Positions 59,541 through 64,000 of a stretch of DNA of 64,000 bases are shown here, one piece after another. Both the position numbers and the translations under genes were made by a program. Below the pieces are notes generated by a model. It saw only the letters and a program-made list of their open reading frames with translations, was not told where the DNA came from and made no database searches. Every line of letters begins with the position of its first letter. The first letter of the stretch is position 1. The stretch comes from Delphinapterus leucas (taxonomy: Eukaryota > Chordata > Mammalia > Artiodactyla > Monodontidae), in NCBI RefSeq assembly GCF_002288925.2, contig NW_022098036.1, positions 44,847,490 to 44,911,489 on the forward strand. The letters are read 5' to 3'.

Positions 59541-64000
<4,460 letters not shown>

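Overview
The window is mammalian nuclear DNA, very probably from a cetacean. Two protein genes are recognisable by exact exon-by-exon translation: NGDN (neuroguidin), complete on the minus strand (CDS 31203-38639, 11 coding exons, 315 codons plus stop), and the 5' part of MYH7 (beta/slow cardiac myosin heavy chain) on the plus strand (promoter about 57.6-57.9 kb, two non-coding exons, coding exons from 59637, cut by the window end inside the twelfth coding exon at about residue 440). The two genes are head-to-head, as remembered for the MYH6-MYH7-NGDN-ZFHX2 block of human chromosome 14q11.2, here inverted. The lineage call rests on repeats: 13 near-consensus CHR-2-type tRNA-derived SINEs, two short CHR-2-like SINEs of the kind seen in toothed whales and three CHR-1-like copies, many with clear target-site duplications, and no BovB or Bov-tA as a ruminant would show.

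Layout. 1-31 kb: no protein-coding exon recognised. By synteny this is the space between the 3' ends of ZFHX2 and NGDN. It holds microsatellites, CHR SINEs, old MIR/L2/L1/MER5 fragments, several local duplications, and the most interesting signal of the window: two short TAATTA-rich elements (8.2-8.4 kb and 21.4-21.6 kb) that are inverted, patchily conserved copies of each other 13 kb apart. 31.0-38.8 kb: NGDN with its polyadenylation signal and a compact CpG-rich promoter (TATA-like box, ETS, YY1 and inverted CCAAT sites). 38.8-57.6 kb: space between the two promoters, with a CTCF-like hairpin near 39.3 kb, a cluster of L1/L2/MIR/MER5 relics at 39.9-45.8 kb, a polypurine tract and CHR SINEs; by position it is likely to carry MYH7 distal control elements, but only a MEF2-type motif at 55.39 kb can be pointed to. 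57.6-64 kb: the MYH7 promoter and 5' gene.

The two genes are not functionally linked. NGDN is a broadly expressed nucleolar/translation factor of the Sas10/C1D family; MYH7 is a striated-muscle motor. Their opposite promoters and different expression make the 39 kb CTCF-like site a reasonable boundary candidate. All family and repeat names come from recognition by eye, not from a search.
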